Source of the DNA: Aurifilum marmelostoma
Lineage: Eukaryota > Ascomycota > Sordariomycetes > Diaporthales > Cryphonectriaceae
Reading direction: 5' to 3'
Length of the DNA stretch: 64,000 nt
Assembly (NCBI GenBank): GCA_027559495.1
Contig: JAMXSV010000029.1
Coordinates: 310,001-374,000 of the forward strand
The position numbers and the translations under genes are program-made. The notes under the pieces were generated by a model that was not told the DNA's origin, did no database searches, and worked only from the letters and a program-made list of their open reading frames with translations. Shown here piece after piece: positions 21,576-33,597 of this stretch (positions are counted from its first letter, which is position 1; every line of letters starts with the position of its first letter).

Positions 21576-22939
21576 ATGAAGAACCCATATTACGACCCCA
21601 GCTACCAGCCTTACCCGCGACCGGTACTCGTGGGAACCTCCATCTTGTTCATCGTCACGCCCATCGTTTCTGTGGCTCTCAGGTTCTATTCACGGTCGCT
21701 TGTATCTGCACGCCTTGCCATTGATGATTGGATCACTATACCAGCCGCGGCGATCTGCGTCGGGCTGGCCATCAACCAGCTCATAGGTCAGTGATTGATA
21801 CTCTCGACATCACACATATCTGCCTTCATACAGGTCTTGGCCCATGGCGGCGCACACTCTGAGCGGTGGCTGACTTTCTCTTGGCACTTTTACAAACCCA
21901 CAGCAACCACCATGGGAGGCCTGGGAACTCACCAGATCCTCGTCGACGGCCAGCTCGCCCACACCCACCAGCTTCTCGTCTATGAACAGACCAAATACAC
22001 GTTCCACGTGCTGGGGACCATCGGCCTCGGGGTCATCAAGCTCTCTGTGCTCTTCTTCTACCGGAGGATCTTTGCCATCCGGGCCTTCCGCATCGTCAAC
22101 AATGTCTTCATCGGCCTCACCATCGCCTGGACCGTGGCCATCACCTTTGCGCTCGCCTTTCAGTGCTATCCCGTCCGGTACTTTTGGGAGCTGTTTGAGA
22201 GCGAGTACTCGGAGCACTGTGTCGAGGTGACAAGTCTCTACCTCGCTGTCGCCGTGTCCGACATGGTGCTCGACATTCTGATCTTCCTCCTCCCCGTGCC
22301 GCATCTATATTCACTCAAGATGCCACTGAACCGCAAACTTGCTGTGTCCGGTATCTTCTTGCTGGGATCCATGTAAGTCCAAGAACCACTTGATATGGGA
22401 TTGCTCAAAGATGATGCTAGTGGAATGACTGACTGACTGACACACTCCGTGCTTCCCCAAACAGCGTTGTCGCCTGTGGCATAACACGCGTCATCATCTT
22501 CGACTGGGTGATCGATTTCCTCACGGTCGACCCGGTGGCCTGGGTCATGGACACGACCTGGTACTCGTCCGGCGTGCTCTTCTGGCACATCACCGAGAAC
22601 GTCGTGGGCCTGCTGGGCTGCTGCCTGCCCACGTACCGGCCGCTGATCAAGAAGTTCCTGCCCAGGCTGAAGCTGAGCACGCGCGGCCAGTCCTACGACA
22701 CGTCGTCGGGGCCAGACGGGTCTGCCAAGCACAAGTATCACCAGCATGTCAGGGCGCCTTATAACCGTGGACAGCAGCAGCAGGACGACGAGTGGCCGCT
22801 GGCCAGGGGCACAGATAGCAAAGGAGTGGCAACGACGAGGATTGCGGGGCCGAGCACGGAGGAGTACTCGATGGACCCTCTGCCTACAAATCAGATTATG
22901 GTTCGTAGGGAGTTTCAGGCGGAGAGCTCAATGGTTTGA
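21576..22939 (+). CDS. Rhodopsin-domain integral membrane protein (PTH11/SAT-type fungal family)
   Basis: Exons 21576-21786, 21904-22372 and 22465-22939 join in phase to 384 residues. Several membrane helices can be seen: VLVGTSILFIVTPIVSVAL, ITIPAAAICVGLAI, the VLGTIGLGVIKLSVLFFYRR helix, VFIGLTIAWTVAITFALAF, LYLAVAVSDMVLDILIFLLPV, LAVSGIFLLGSIVVACGITR and a last one around WHITENVVGLLGCC. The DDWITI, GLG.H, KLSVLFFYRRIF, FQC.PV and D.LIFLLPV patterns are those of the large fungal rhodopsin-domain family with a cytosolic hydrophilic tail. Roles of this family are mostly unproven: some are receptor-like and many sit in secondary-metabolite clusters. It is larger than, and unlike, the small Pyr4-type membrane terpene cyclases. 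Probably in the plasma membrane. Confidence 0.85.
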
Positions 22940-23322
22940 TGAGTGATGATGGATACTATTACATAGTGTTTTTCTTTCTTTCTCTTGCTTTTTTCCTTCT
23001 TACTTCTTCTTAAGAATCTGCAAGCGGATAGATGTAGACCATTGTATAAAATCACGATTGCAAGTCATTGAAGATATTCCACTATTCTTCCTACAGTGTA
23101 AGCATCATGTAGGCGAGGTATCATTGGCAAGTATTGAGAGATATAAACACCGCATATTATTGGAGAAAAAGCTTATATTTGTATCCCCTGCGTCTGCCAT
23201 TTACTTTGAAACAATCTAGAGACATAAGAGAAGCAGGGTGTCCGATAAAGAACCCACAGTGTAGGGGGAGGTCGAGGGTCAATGCCACCAATGACAACCC
23301 CAAACCACACACACCCCCATGC
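22940..23322. other. Short intergenic space between convergent genes
   Basis: 3' sides of the membrane-protein gene and the prenyltransferase gene. T/C-rich stretch around 22970-23010. Nothing else is seen. Confidence 0.5.
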
Positions 23323-24888
23323 TCATGCGACCTCTGACGGCCTTTCCACTTCCTGTGTAACTCTCCCGCTGTGGAGGCCATTCCAATACTCGGCAAACAA
23401 TGCCAGACCCGTAGTGCCGCTCACTATCAAGCCTCCCCAGGAAAACCACCAGGCACATATATCCGGTCTGGACCGTTTTGCTGTCCTAGCCATAATGGTC
23501 TAGCAAGATTGCAGGGTTAGTCAAGACCACCTTGGTCCCCAGAAATCAAAAAATCAAAACAGCTTGACTCGTTCATATAGACAAAGACAGACGAAAGAGA
23601 ACAGATAAACTCACAAGCCAGACAGCGTTTCCACCAACAGCCCCAACCCAGTAAACAGGTGAAAACCCAGCCAGGAGCCCTGTGATGGCCAGACATCCGA
23701 CCTGCCCGGCTCCCAGCGTAGAGATGAAGGCCACCGTATCATGATACCGGACAGCCATGCTCCGGACCCCGACCTTGATGTCATCAGGTGTGTCCTGGCA
23801 GGCGTTGACGTAGTCGAAGATGGTGGTCCAGATGTAGTGCGAGAGCGTCAGGGTGGCCGTGGCGCCGGCGAGGGCCAGGGAGGAGGTGTCAAAGGGGTCC
23901 AGGCCTATAGAGGCGGCGGCCATGAGGACGCCGCCCGCTATGGGGGCGCTCAGGACCAGCTGGGGGAAACTATTGTTGACGGACGGGGACGAGAAGGTCA
24001 GTACTTGTGAAGGAGTTGAAGATATAGAACATCAGGCCAGATGACAAGACGTGAAAGATGACTATCGGCAGCGGACTTACTCTGTGAATCTCTTGCACAG
24101 CGGATATAAGCTCACGGCCAGCTGGATCGGAACTGCACAGACCCCTTCTTAGTCTCGACCCTGCACACAAACCTGCCACCATGGGGGGGTAAGAAAACGC
24201 CACAAGACCCTTGGCCAAGCTCCACTGCACCAACTCACCCGCATAGCTCAGTGCCAGCAACGGATTCGGCAGACAGGCAATCGCGGCACCGGCCCCGACC
24301 GTCTGGGCCGCATACCACACGTACCCCTGGGCTGGCGTCACAGCCCCGCGGGCCACGGGCCTGTTCTTGCACCGTGCCACACGCCTGTCAAAGTCGCGGT
24401 CCAGGATGTCGTTCACGGTGCAGGCCGCGCCCCGGAGGAAGACGTTGTAGACGAGGAGCACGGCAGCTGTCGACGCCAGGCTGGCCGGCGCGACTGTCGG
24501 CGTGACCACGCAGGCGCTGTAGCTGAGCCCGATCACGTATGCCATGTAGAAGCCGTACAGGCCGCCGGGCTTCTCGATGCGGGACAGCTCGGCGAAGGGT
24601 ACCCAGGACGGGGGAAGAATCGAGAGAATGCCTGTGGCCGGGGGGTTTGTAAGGGGACAATAACGGGCGGGCGGCCGGTTCGGGCACGACGGTGCTTTGT
24701 GTTCTCTCCTGGCTGTTGTTGACAACATTACGACGTCGTTGAGCAGGAGATACCAAGAGGGGTCTCTGCTGTACGAGGCTCTGGTGAAAGGAGGGTCTTG
24801 TTGCGCTCCGCAGGCAAGGCCTGGTCGGCAGGCGAGCACAGCTTCCCAGAGACCGCATGGTAGACGGGTACAGTAACCTCAACGGCAT
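23323..24888 (-). CDS. UbiA-family prenyltransferase (COQ2-like), one-base frame break
   Basis: Exons 24239-24888, 24081-24132, 23615-23969 and 23323-23499 join in phase to 410 residues if one base is removed from the six-G run at 24640-24645. The N-terminus (MPLRLLYPSTMRSLGS, Arg-rich, almost no acid) looks like a mitochondrial presequence. Then come GILSILPPSWVPFAELSRIEKP, the first aspartate motif NDILDRDFD with RCKNRPVARGAVTP, and the second motif YVNACQDTPDDIKVGVRSMA; both bind the Mg-prenyl diphosphate. About eight membrane helices fit. The family joins prenyl chains to hydroxybenzoate-type rings. It could be the ubiquinone enzyme COQ2 or a secondary-metabolism paralogue. The FAD monooxygenase and FAD oxidases around it favour the latter, the presequence the former. 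It is divergent from the oxidase at 26583. Confidence 0.82.
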
Positions 24889-26582
24889 AGGGGCAACAGG
24901 AAGACAATTCTTTTCGAGACTACTTCTGACATGGACAAGCGGCGGCACGGCCTAGCTGGGGACTTCTTGGGACCATACATATCTTATACTTTGATTCACG
25001 AGATGAGGATCTTCGCGATTGGTCACTTCGTATATCGAGGCATTATCTGTAAGGCGGGCATCGCACGCACTCATGGACCTTGGCACAGAGAGGGGGACCA
25101 CCTGGAGTCCGAGGATCAGACAGCAGGACAAACAGACACCGCCCTATCGTTGGTCGGCATGGTCTGGCCAGCTGGCGTGGCATTTAACCCCGAGTTGACC
25201 TGCGCCTGTCAGCCGTTTGACAGCTTCTTTCCGAATACGACATGGCGCCGATGCATGCCCGCGAGATACCATTCTGCGGTCCGGTCCAGTCCATGAGCAT
25301 CAAAATCTTGATATAATATGGGTTGTTAGCGCTGAACCTGACAAGGCATGACTCCTCATGGGGGGTGGCCCGGACCTAAAGCTGCGCAGGTCTCCATAAT
25401 CCTCCAGCTTCTTGTGATATAGACCTTGACTGGGCGGGCACAGTTACGCTTTCTGGGCTGACTGCCAGTAGGATTCACCTGCATCCCTCGACCTGCTTCC
25501 TGGAGCCTAGACTGAGTCGGACGATTGTGCTGACAATGAGACCTGGTGCTGACCTGAGAACCATAGAGTCGAGATGCATCTCAGCTCTCTTAGTGCGTGC
25601 GTGTGTGGACGTGGGTGTGGGTGTGCATCGAGGCGGCGGTATACGGTAGCCAAACCCCACACCGCGCTGATCCCTAAAGAGGGGCGGTATCGACTACAGA
25701 CAGCTTGGACCCTCATCTTGGAAAGCTAATAAACACAATAGACGCATCAGAAGAAAAGTATCCAGCCATATATCGATCCACTTCCACCTCGGCACATCGT
25801 CAGCAGACTTCAGGCAGGTCACAGTCTGTACATCCTTTTTAAGAAGTAATATGCGGATGAGGATCTGTAACCTGCAGGGCAACCGTTGGGTCGACCCATA
25901 ATTGATCCGACCCATGTCGCTCCATGTTCCCCTCACGTGCGGTGGCGTGTGTATACACAGTGTTACAGTGAGACCTAAACAAGATTTGTCTCACTGCATA
26001 ATCTTACATGGAGACTCCGTCTCTACCAAAGGTCCTCAAAAGGACCCTCTTGCTCCAGGCGCCTTTTGTCGATCATCTCTGGGTCCCGTGAAGTGAAAGA
26101 AGAAACTATTCGGCCGTGAAAACCGTGGCACAGCAATGGTACGAGATGCAAAGATGTCAATTCAAGGTCCAATACGACCAAGATCATGAGAGGTTGGATA
26201 TGAAAAGGGCTCGTCAGGTACCTCCCCACCCAAGATAGGTGGTCAGGGTACATACTTATAAGACATAGTACCACAGTAGTATGTAGTAGACAACCCGCTC
26301 GTTGGTGTGATCTGTCGGGCGGCCCCCAACGCGGCAAGGCAGGACTCTGTATTATTGGCTCTCGGCCTGCTGCACCTTGGTACTTGTGTGACATTGAGTA
26401 CGACGGTGACGTTGGTAACACGAACTCTGCAAGCCATACTGCACGTCAAATGCAGGCTCGGAACGCTATAAAGACTTTCTCTGTCTGGCCTTCCGCTGGG
26501 ATGATCCCTTACCTGTCTCTCCCACAAACCGCATCACAAGTAATCATCAGCTGAACCTACCCGCGACTCACCCTCTTCCAAG
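24889..26582. other. 1.7-kb divergent intergenic region
   Basis: Lies between the start of the prenyltransferase (minus) and the start of the FAD oxidase (plus). Short frames on both strands lack domains. A GT-rich run occurs near 25590-25625. It may hold a shared promoter, but I could not name a site. Confidence 0.45.
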
Positions 26583-28091
26583 ATGGCTCAAGGTAAATTC
26601 GAGGCAGACATTGCTGCGATACAGAAACAACACCCCAACATCAAGCTCCACACAACCGAGTCTCCCGACTATGAGACCCTGAGGAAGACCTATATCATCA
26701 GCACGGCGAAGCCTGCAGCCATCGCCCGGCCCCAGACCGCCGAGGATGTCCAGGCGCTGGTGCGAGCCTGTGTCGAGAAGGGCATCGAATTCAACATCAG
26801 AACCGGCGGGCACAACTGCGTGGGCCGCACGCTGGTCGACGGTGCCCTCTTGATCGACATGCGCGATATCGCCTACGTTCACGTGAGCGAGGACAAAAAG
26901 ACGGCCAAGGTGGGCGGTGGGGTCCTCGCTGGGGGCCTGTTGAAGGCGCTGGGAGAGCATGGCCTGATCACGCCCTGGTAAGACCCATCCTGAAAGGTGT
27001 AGTTGAGAGTGCTCGGCCTCCTGAAGCTGATTGTTCTCGTTATCGCAGTGGATCGACCGGATCCGTTGGCTATGTTGGCTGGAGTGCAGCCGGCGGCTAC
27101 GGCCCGTTCTCGAGCCTCTACGGCCCGGGCGTTGACCAGATTGTCGGGGCGAAGCTGGTCAACGCCAAGGGTGAGCTTGTAGATGCCAGCGATGAGCTGC
27201 TCAAGGGCATCCGTGGCGCAGGTTACATCTTTGGGGCCATCGTCGAGCTGACGATCAAGGTGTATCCGCTGAAAGAGGTTAGTAATCATGAGATGTGGCT
27301 GCTCTAGAGACTGTGCAGGAGGCACCGCGGGCTGACCAGAACCCTTCTCCTCCCGACAGATGCTGGTCGGTACGCTCATCTACGAGTCGAGCGACATGCA
27401 GGCCATCTGGAAGACCCTGACAGAAGGTATCTGGAGCATGGACCTGCCGAAGCCTCTCAAGGTCCAGCTGTTCGCCATGGACTTCCCAGGTCTCGGCAGG
27501 GTGCTCGCTGCTATCGTCACATGGGTCGACGACGACCACACAGAGGGCCGCAAGTACATTGACAAGATCGCCACCTTTGGCAAGTGCATCGTCAACTCGA
27601 CCGAGGCCAAGACCGTGGCCAAGTACGGCGAGGACAACGAAAAGCTGGTTGCCTATGGCGTCCACGGACGCTCCTATGTAGTGAACATCAAGGCCTGGAC
27701 ACCCGCGTCCGTGAGCACACTGGCCAAGTACAGCACCTCTATCCCGAGCGGCAACGCCATGATATCGATACATGGTCTGCGCTCCCCGCCACCCAACGAG
27801 CAGTCGGTCTTTGGGGCCCGTGAGGATCACCACATGATCGAGATTGTCGGCATGACGACTGACCCGGCGCTCGAGGAGGAGGCATCTGCGTGGAGCCAGG
27901 GGCTGCTGAAAGAACTGAAGGAGCAGGATGCGGGCAACGTTCTCGACAGCGCGTACTTTCCCCTGCTCGACTATGATGATGCGGACCTGAAGAAGATCTT
28001 TGGAAGACACCTCGAGACGGTTGTGTCGCTGAAGAAGAAGTATGACCCGGACAATGTGTTCAAGCACGCGGCGCCTAGGGTGATTGTGTAG
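26583..28091 (+). CDS. BBE-type FAD-linked oxidase, probably cytosolic
   Basis: Exons 26583-26977, 27049-27277 and 27360-28091 join in phase to 451 residues. There is no signal peptide (MAQGKFEADIAAI). The FAD domain shows FNIRTGGHNCVGRTLVDGA, with the conserved GGH flavin-linking His, and PCGSTGSVGYVGWSAAGGYG, with the second linking Cys, so bicovalent FAD is possible. The C-terminus has the BBE element KYDPDNVFKH. It differs from the secreted relative at 18599-20126 in both targeting and the His. Family members oxidise alcohols or drive oxidative ring formation. The neighbours (UbiA enzyme, monooxygenase, second FAD oxidase) suggest tailoring of a small aromatic product, which is inference. 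Start chosen at the first ATG, supported by the spacing to the FAD domain. Confidence 0.88.
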
Positions 28092-28625
28092 GGTGCCTTA
28101 AGATGAGCATCAAGACATGCAGGATGACGGTGATGATGTTGAGGAGAACTCTGCAGTTATGATGACGCCCACAGGGGGCTCTGCCAGTTTTGAAATGAGA
28201 TCTGAGCCTGTCAATTGCATGGTGCAAGTTAATTGCGTGAAGAATCCATGATTCCAAGTGTTGAAAAGGAAAAATGAAGAGGAAAAGACTATAAAAAGAA
28301 GAAAAGAATTGGTAAATGGACATGGCAGAACGAGCGACCCCACCCAGCAAGCATATTACATAGCTGTAGCGTTGGCACTCTGCCCCCGGTACCGCTTACA
28401 TAATACCCCCGTTACATTGGTACTTGCAGAGCTTCCAGGCGGCATCAACAATTTTTCGACCAGCGATGGAGCTCTAAACCCAACCCCACGCGTCGCCCAC
28501 CGCCCACGTACCCAAGAACTGCATTTCCCCCAAAGCGTCGGAGGCCAACAATACTTCCTTTGGGCCATCTCCTCCCTTCTTCTCTCTACACACATACGCC
28601 CTAGGCCTTTTATACAGTCTTCAAG
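28092..28625. other. Intergenic, promoter of CCT7
   Basis: 3' flank of the oxidase and promoter of the chaperonin gene. Includes an A/G-rich stretch near 28260-28310. No gene. Confidence 0.5.
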
Positions 28626-30496
28626 ATGTCTTTTGGCGGGCAGACTCCCACCATTATTGTCCTGAAAGAGGGTCCGTTTGCCCCTCCATCAGCCCCTCCT
28701 CCACTGAAGCTATCCCCAGCCAGACATTCTTGTATGAAGGAGGACCCTTGCTGACCCTCCGTCTCTGCGATACAGGCACCGACACCTCTCAGGGCAAGGG
28801 CCAGATCATCTCCAACATCAACGCCTGCCTTGCCGTCCAGAACACGATCAAGTCGACACTTGGACCCTATGGCGGCGACCTTTTGATGGTGGACGAGAAC
28901 GGCAGGCAGACAATCACCAATGATGGCGCGACCGTCATGAAGCTCCTCGACATCGTGCACCCGGCGGCGCGGATCCTCGTCGACATTGCAAGATCACAAG
29001 ATGCCGAGGTGGGCGACGGCACAACCTCGGTCGTGGTGCTGGCCGGCGAGATCCTCAAGGAGATCAAGGAGCACGTGGAGCAGGGCGTCAGTTCACAGAT
29101 CATCGTCAAGGGTCTGCGGAAAGCCTCGACCATGGCGGTGAACAAGATCAAGGAGATTGCGGTGAGCACGGATGAGGCCAGCCACAGGGAGACGCTGGGC
29201 AAGCTCGCCGCCACGGCCATGACGAGCAAGCTGATCAAGCGGAATACCGACTTCTTTACCAAGAGTGAGTTGCATCTCGCGGGCAGGGTTTGTCCCGGCC
29301 ACATAGAAGATGGGGAAAAAAAAGATTGCTGACAAGCTATTACTTACCTGCCTAAAGTGGTTGTCGATGCCGTCCTCACCCTCGACCAGGACGACCTCAA
29401 CGAAAAGTTAATAGGCGTCAAGAAGATCCCCGGCGGTTCCCTCACCGAGTCCCTGTTCGTCAACGGTGTCGCCTTCAAGAAGACCTTCTCCTATGCCGGT
29501 TTCGAGCAGCAGCCCAAGAAGTTCACCAAGCCTAAGATCGTCTGCCTCAACGTGGAGCTGGAGCTCAAGGCCGAGAAGGACAACGCCGAGGTGCGGGTCG
29601 AGCAGGTGTTGGAATACCAGGCCATCGTCGACGCCGAGTGGCAGATCATCTTCAAGAAGCTCGAGGCCATCTACAAGACCGGCGCCAAGGTCGTGCTGTC
29701 CAAGCTGCCCATCGGCGACCTGGCCACGCAGTACTTTGCCGACCGCGACGTCTTCTGCGCAGGTCGCGTCTCGTCAGAGGACATGGAGCGTGTCGTCCAG
29801 GCCACGGGTGCCACCATCCAGTCCACGTGCTCCGACATCCACGCCGAGCACCTGGGCACCTGCGGCACTTTCGAGGAGAGACAGCTCGGCGGCGAGCGTT
29901 TCAACTTCTTCGAGGACTGCCCCGAGGCCAAGACGTGCACGCTCGTGCTCCGCGGCGGCGCAGAGCAGTTCATCGCCGAGGTGGAACGATCTCTGCACGA
30001 CGCCATCATGATTGTCAAGCGGGCGATCCGCAACCGCACCATCGTCGGCGGCGGCGGCGCGTGCGAGATGGAGGTATCGGCCTCGCTGCACCGCTTCGCC
30101 GACAACAACATCCGCAGCAAGCAGCAGGGCATCATCAAGTCCTTCGCCAAGGCCCTCGAGATCATCCCGCGCCAGCTGTGCGACAACGCCGGCTTCGACG
30201 CCACCGACATCCTCAACAAGCTGCGCGTCGAGCACCGCAAGGGAAACACCTGGGCCGGTGTCGACTTTGTCAACGAGGGCGTCGCCGACATGATGGAGCG
30301 CTTCGTGTGGGAGCCCGCCCTGGTCAAGATCAACGCCCTGCAGGCCGCCACCGAGGCGAGCTGTCTGATCCTGGGCGTCGACGAGACCATCCGGAACGAG
30401 GAGAGCCAGCAGCCGCAGGCACCCGGCAAGCCTTTGCCTCCGGGGGCTGCGCAGAGGGCGCTGAGGGGACGGGGAAGGGGGATGCCGAGGCGGTAG
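28626..30496 (+). CDS. CCT7: T-complex chaperonin subunit eta (CCT7)
   Basis: Exons 28626-28671, 28776-29264 and 29358-30496 join in phase to 557 residues, the normal length. The protein begins MSFGGQTPTIIVLKEGTDTSQGKGQ. It carries GPYGGDLLMVD, the nucleotide-binding NDGATVMKLLD and GDGTTSVVVLAGE with the catalytic Asp, the apical-domain segment with EERQLGGERFNFFE, and the second ATP motif with VGGGGACEME. The first segment is typical of the eta subunit. CCT is the cytosolic double-ring ATPase that folds actin, tubulin and others; this is an essential housekeeping gene. The C-terminus ends in an Arg/Gly-rich tail (LRGRGRGMPRR). The first intron starts GTCCGT, a less common donor. The gene separates the UbiA region from the polyketide cluster and argues that these are different clusters. 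Confidence 0.97.
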
Positions 30497-31493
30497 ATGG
30501 GGAAGAGAAAGAGAGAGAGAGAAACAAAGTTGACCCAGTCATGAAACTCACTTGTCTGTATGCATTCAACCGAGTTCACCGGAAAAAAGGGCGGGCACAT
30601 TTTCTGTACATGCTATGATTGATACCTAGATCGGCGTCTATATAGACAAAGGCAGAATGGAAACTTGTTAAAAAGCAGTCGACCACCACCATCATACACG
30701 CACCGTGATAACTATTCCACGAAGCCAGTCGTCCCCAAGAAAGGGTAGACCGCCACCACCACATCAACCTTTCAAAATGCTCGGAATTCAGCGTCTTGGA
30801 GAAACATGTGATGCCACGCAGGCCCAATCAGGCAGCCAAGGCGGCTTCCACGACCATGTACTCAATCCACATTCCAAGCTTAACAAAACACAGGGTCATC
30901 TTCAATCCTCTGGTACCCATTCGCTTATTAATACGTCCTCGCATTTTCTGGATATCCAAAATCTGAAGAGAAAAAGAACCTTACATCTACCATCGCAGGC
31001 AACGCTCGGTGTCGACGCTCCTAGGAAAAAGCAAGAAGGAAAAGGAATACCAATCGAAGAATCGCGATGGTGCAGCAGTCCAATGAGGCTGGATTGTGAG
31101 ATCAAAAGGGAGACAAGGTTTGAAATATGAAGTGAAAGGAAACAAGGAAGACAGAATGGAAACGCCCAATCCTATATATCCCATCTTTTTGTCCCAAGAA
31201 AAGACCCTTCGCAGGAACCAAAACCCTTCGATCGCACGGCTCAGAATGACATAAGAAATGAACCAAGATACTACAAGAGAAGTGAAGAAAGGGAAGAAAA
31301 CAACAAGCACAACAGAATGGCCAGGGCGCCAGCCGGAGCCATCTCACACCCATCTTACACACCGGGGTCGCCCCATCAACCATTTCCGAGCGACGTCTGG
31401 AAGTTCTAGATTATCGCCAACCAGTAAAATCATCCCTCGCTCCCTGTCGTTCATCCCTTGCTCGCTACCGCCTCGCCGGCCCAACGTCTAATG
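30497..31493. other. Intergenic between convergent genes
   Basis: A GA-rich run at 30505-30525 follows the CCT7 stop. No reading frame with a domain is seen. The right part is the 3' flank of the zinc-finger gene. Confidence 0.5.
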
Positions 31494-33597
31494 TCAGACC
31501 GCCTCGCTGTCCACGAATTTGTCATCGTTGATGAATATTAAGTCTTCCAGCCACTCGTCACCCGTCGGCTCGAAGATGGGATCCTCTCTCGGCTGCATCG
31601 GCGATGATGCCAGCTCGTCTTCGAGTGGGCTAGGCGCCATGGCACCCGAATTAGGCGACGGCGATGGGTCCGTGCCAAAGTCTGGCATGCCACCCATGCC
31701 TGTCATGTCCTCGTCGAAGCCGCCGTCCCCGTAGTCGACACCGTCTAGGGCGGGGCCGCCCATGGGCATAAAGCTCGCGCTATTTCCGCCGCCCTCGCCG
31801 TCGGCCGTCGGTTGCGGCGGCTGGTTCATCTCATTCGGCGCCGAGCCGGCACCGGTGGTGCCATCGCCGCCGGACACGACGTCCTTCTTCTTAGGCGGAC
31901 GACCTCGTTTTGCCGGCTCCTTACGCTTCGTGCCAGGCGGAGCACCAATACAGTTGCCGCGGCCTTGATGCCGGTGGAGGGCGTCCGCACGGCTAAAGTC
32001 GCGGCCGCAGGGGCACACCCACTTCTTGTGGACGTCGTGGGTGCGCAGGTGGCGGCGGAGGTCGTGCGAGCGCACAAAGAGCTTGCTGCAAAACTGGTAG
32101 GGGCACTTGTATTGCCGGTCGTCGAGGTGCGTCTGGATATGCGCCTTGCAGTTTTCCTTGCGCTCGAAGAACTGCCCACACATTTTCTCCTCGCCCGTCT
32201 CCTTGGACGGCTCAGTCCACTTACAAATGAACTTCTTGTTGGTGTCTACCGCTGCTGCTGCTGCCGCCGCCGCCGGATTAGCCGCAGTGCCATCAGAGGG
32301 TGTAGCAGGGGCGTCTGCGGCCGGGGTGGAGGCAGAAGTGGGGGTTCCGTCCGTCTCGCCAATGAGCTCGGCAATCTGCTCCGGCTTGACGTTAGACTCG
32401 ACGCGGTATTGTTCCATGTCTCCATCCGCCAGGCTCATGACACTATTAATGCTGGCCAGGCTCTGGGTCCGCTGGTGGGCGCGCATGCGGCGGCTGGGGC
32501 TCGGCGACTGTCGGCTGCGGTTCGGCGAGCGGGAGCTCCCTCGCGGGGTCAGGGTCGGGCGCAGGTCGGGGGCGGTGTGGACAGGATTCAAGCCCGAAGG
32601 GTGATGGTGATGGTGGTGTTGCGAACTTGGGTGAGAGAAGCTGTGGCGGGTGGGCGAGGCATCAGGCGTGCGGATGAACGACTCCATCGAGAAGGAATCG
32701 CGCGTCGGGCTCGGCTGGCGTGCCTGCAGGAGAGAGTCCCTGAGAGGGTTATGGCTGTGGTGTGTAGGCGAGGGGTCTGGTGTCGACAGGAGCGAGTCTC
32801 GGAAAGGGTGGTGGGTAGGGGAGGCTTGCGGTGTCCGGATGTAGGAGCCCATGGCGACACCGCTGTTGCTGTGCTCCGGTATGGCTCGGGCCAGAGGCGA
32901 AGCGGTGCGCGGTGGGATGAAGGACTCGGGGGGAGACGTGAAGGGATTGTGGTTGTTGAAGAGGACCGGCGGCGCTGCCTGGCCTGGAGAAGGCATCGGC
33001 GACTCGAAGAGGCCATCGCCGGGCAGAGGACCACCGAAGCCGCCCAGGTCGAAGTGTGCTATCTCGTCGTTGAGGGTCTCCAGGGCGGTGCCCGGCGAGG
33101 ACATGACGGGTGAATAATAACCTTATCGCGGCTCAGAGGTCAGTATATATGTCTATACCTATATCTACATGTTTGTGTATCTCTATCTGTCTCTCGAGAC
33201 GGGTGGCTGCCTTGTTACTGCTGCTCTGATGCTGCAGCTGGCTCGCAAACATACCCATATTCTCCTGGAACCCAGAGCCGGGCGGGCTGAAGACATCTCC
33301 CACCCCCATGAGGCCTGGTGTATGATTGCCTATCGGGCTTTGGAGGTAGACGGGCGGCCGCAAGGAAGGACGATTGGTGTTGGGTGTACGAGGGGCGCTG
33401 CTGCTGCTGTTGATGTTGAGACTCTGGCCGCGGCGATGATGTGTAGGCGTCGAGGGCATAGCCTGCTGCTGCATCTGCTGAAAGGAAGGGCTGCTGAAAT
33501 CATTGCCCTCCTGTGGCCCTTGCTGCTGCTGCGGCTGCGGCTGCTGTTGTTGCTGCTGCTGCTGGGCATGTTCGAATTTAAGGTGGGAAGTCCACAT
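31494..33597 (-). CDS. Swi5/Ace2-type C2H2 zinc-finger transcription factor with AT-hook
   Basis: Exons 33219-33597 and 31494-33121 (intron GTAACA, branch TACTGAC, acceptor GATAAG) join in phase to 668 residues. The N-terminus is Gln-rich (a run of eight Gln) then Ser/Pro/His-rich with repeated PSPTHHSH-like and TP.ASPT phosphorylation-type motifs. Three zinc fingers lie at about residues 420-520: an irregular C-x14-C..HIQTH finger, CPYQFCSKLFVRSHDLRRHLRTH, and the short CPCGRDFSRADALHRH ending in Cys. HIQTHL-DRQYKCP and CPCGRxFxRxDAL are hallmarks of Swi5/Ace2 factors. A KRGRPPKKK AT-hook/NLS follows at about 530, then a Gly/Asp acidic tail. In yeasts this family controls late-mitotic and wall genes; in moulds, growth and sporulation. 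The start is the first ATG of exon 1; an upstream exon cannot be excluded. Confidence 0.85.

Noticed and set aside
29638..30618. Long plus-strand frame (326 codons) inside CCT7
   Set aside because: Arg/His-rich out-of-frame shadow of the CCT7 coding exon.
31812..33113. Long plus-strand frame (433 codons)
   Set aside because: Shadow of the GC-rich zinc-finger gene on the other strand. Arg/Gly/Val-rich with no domain.
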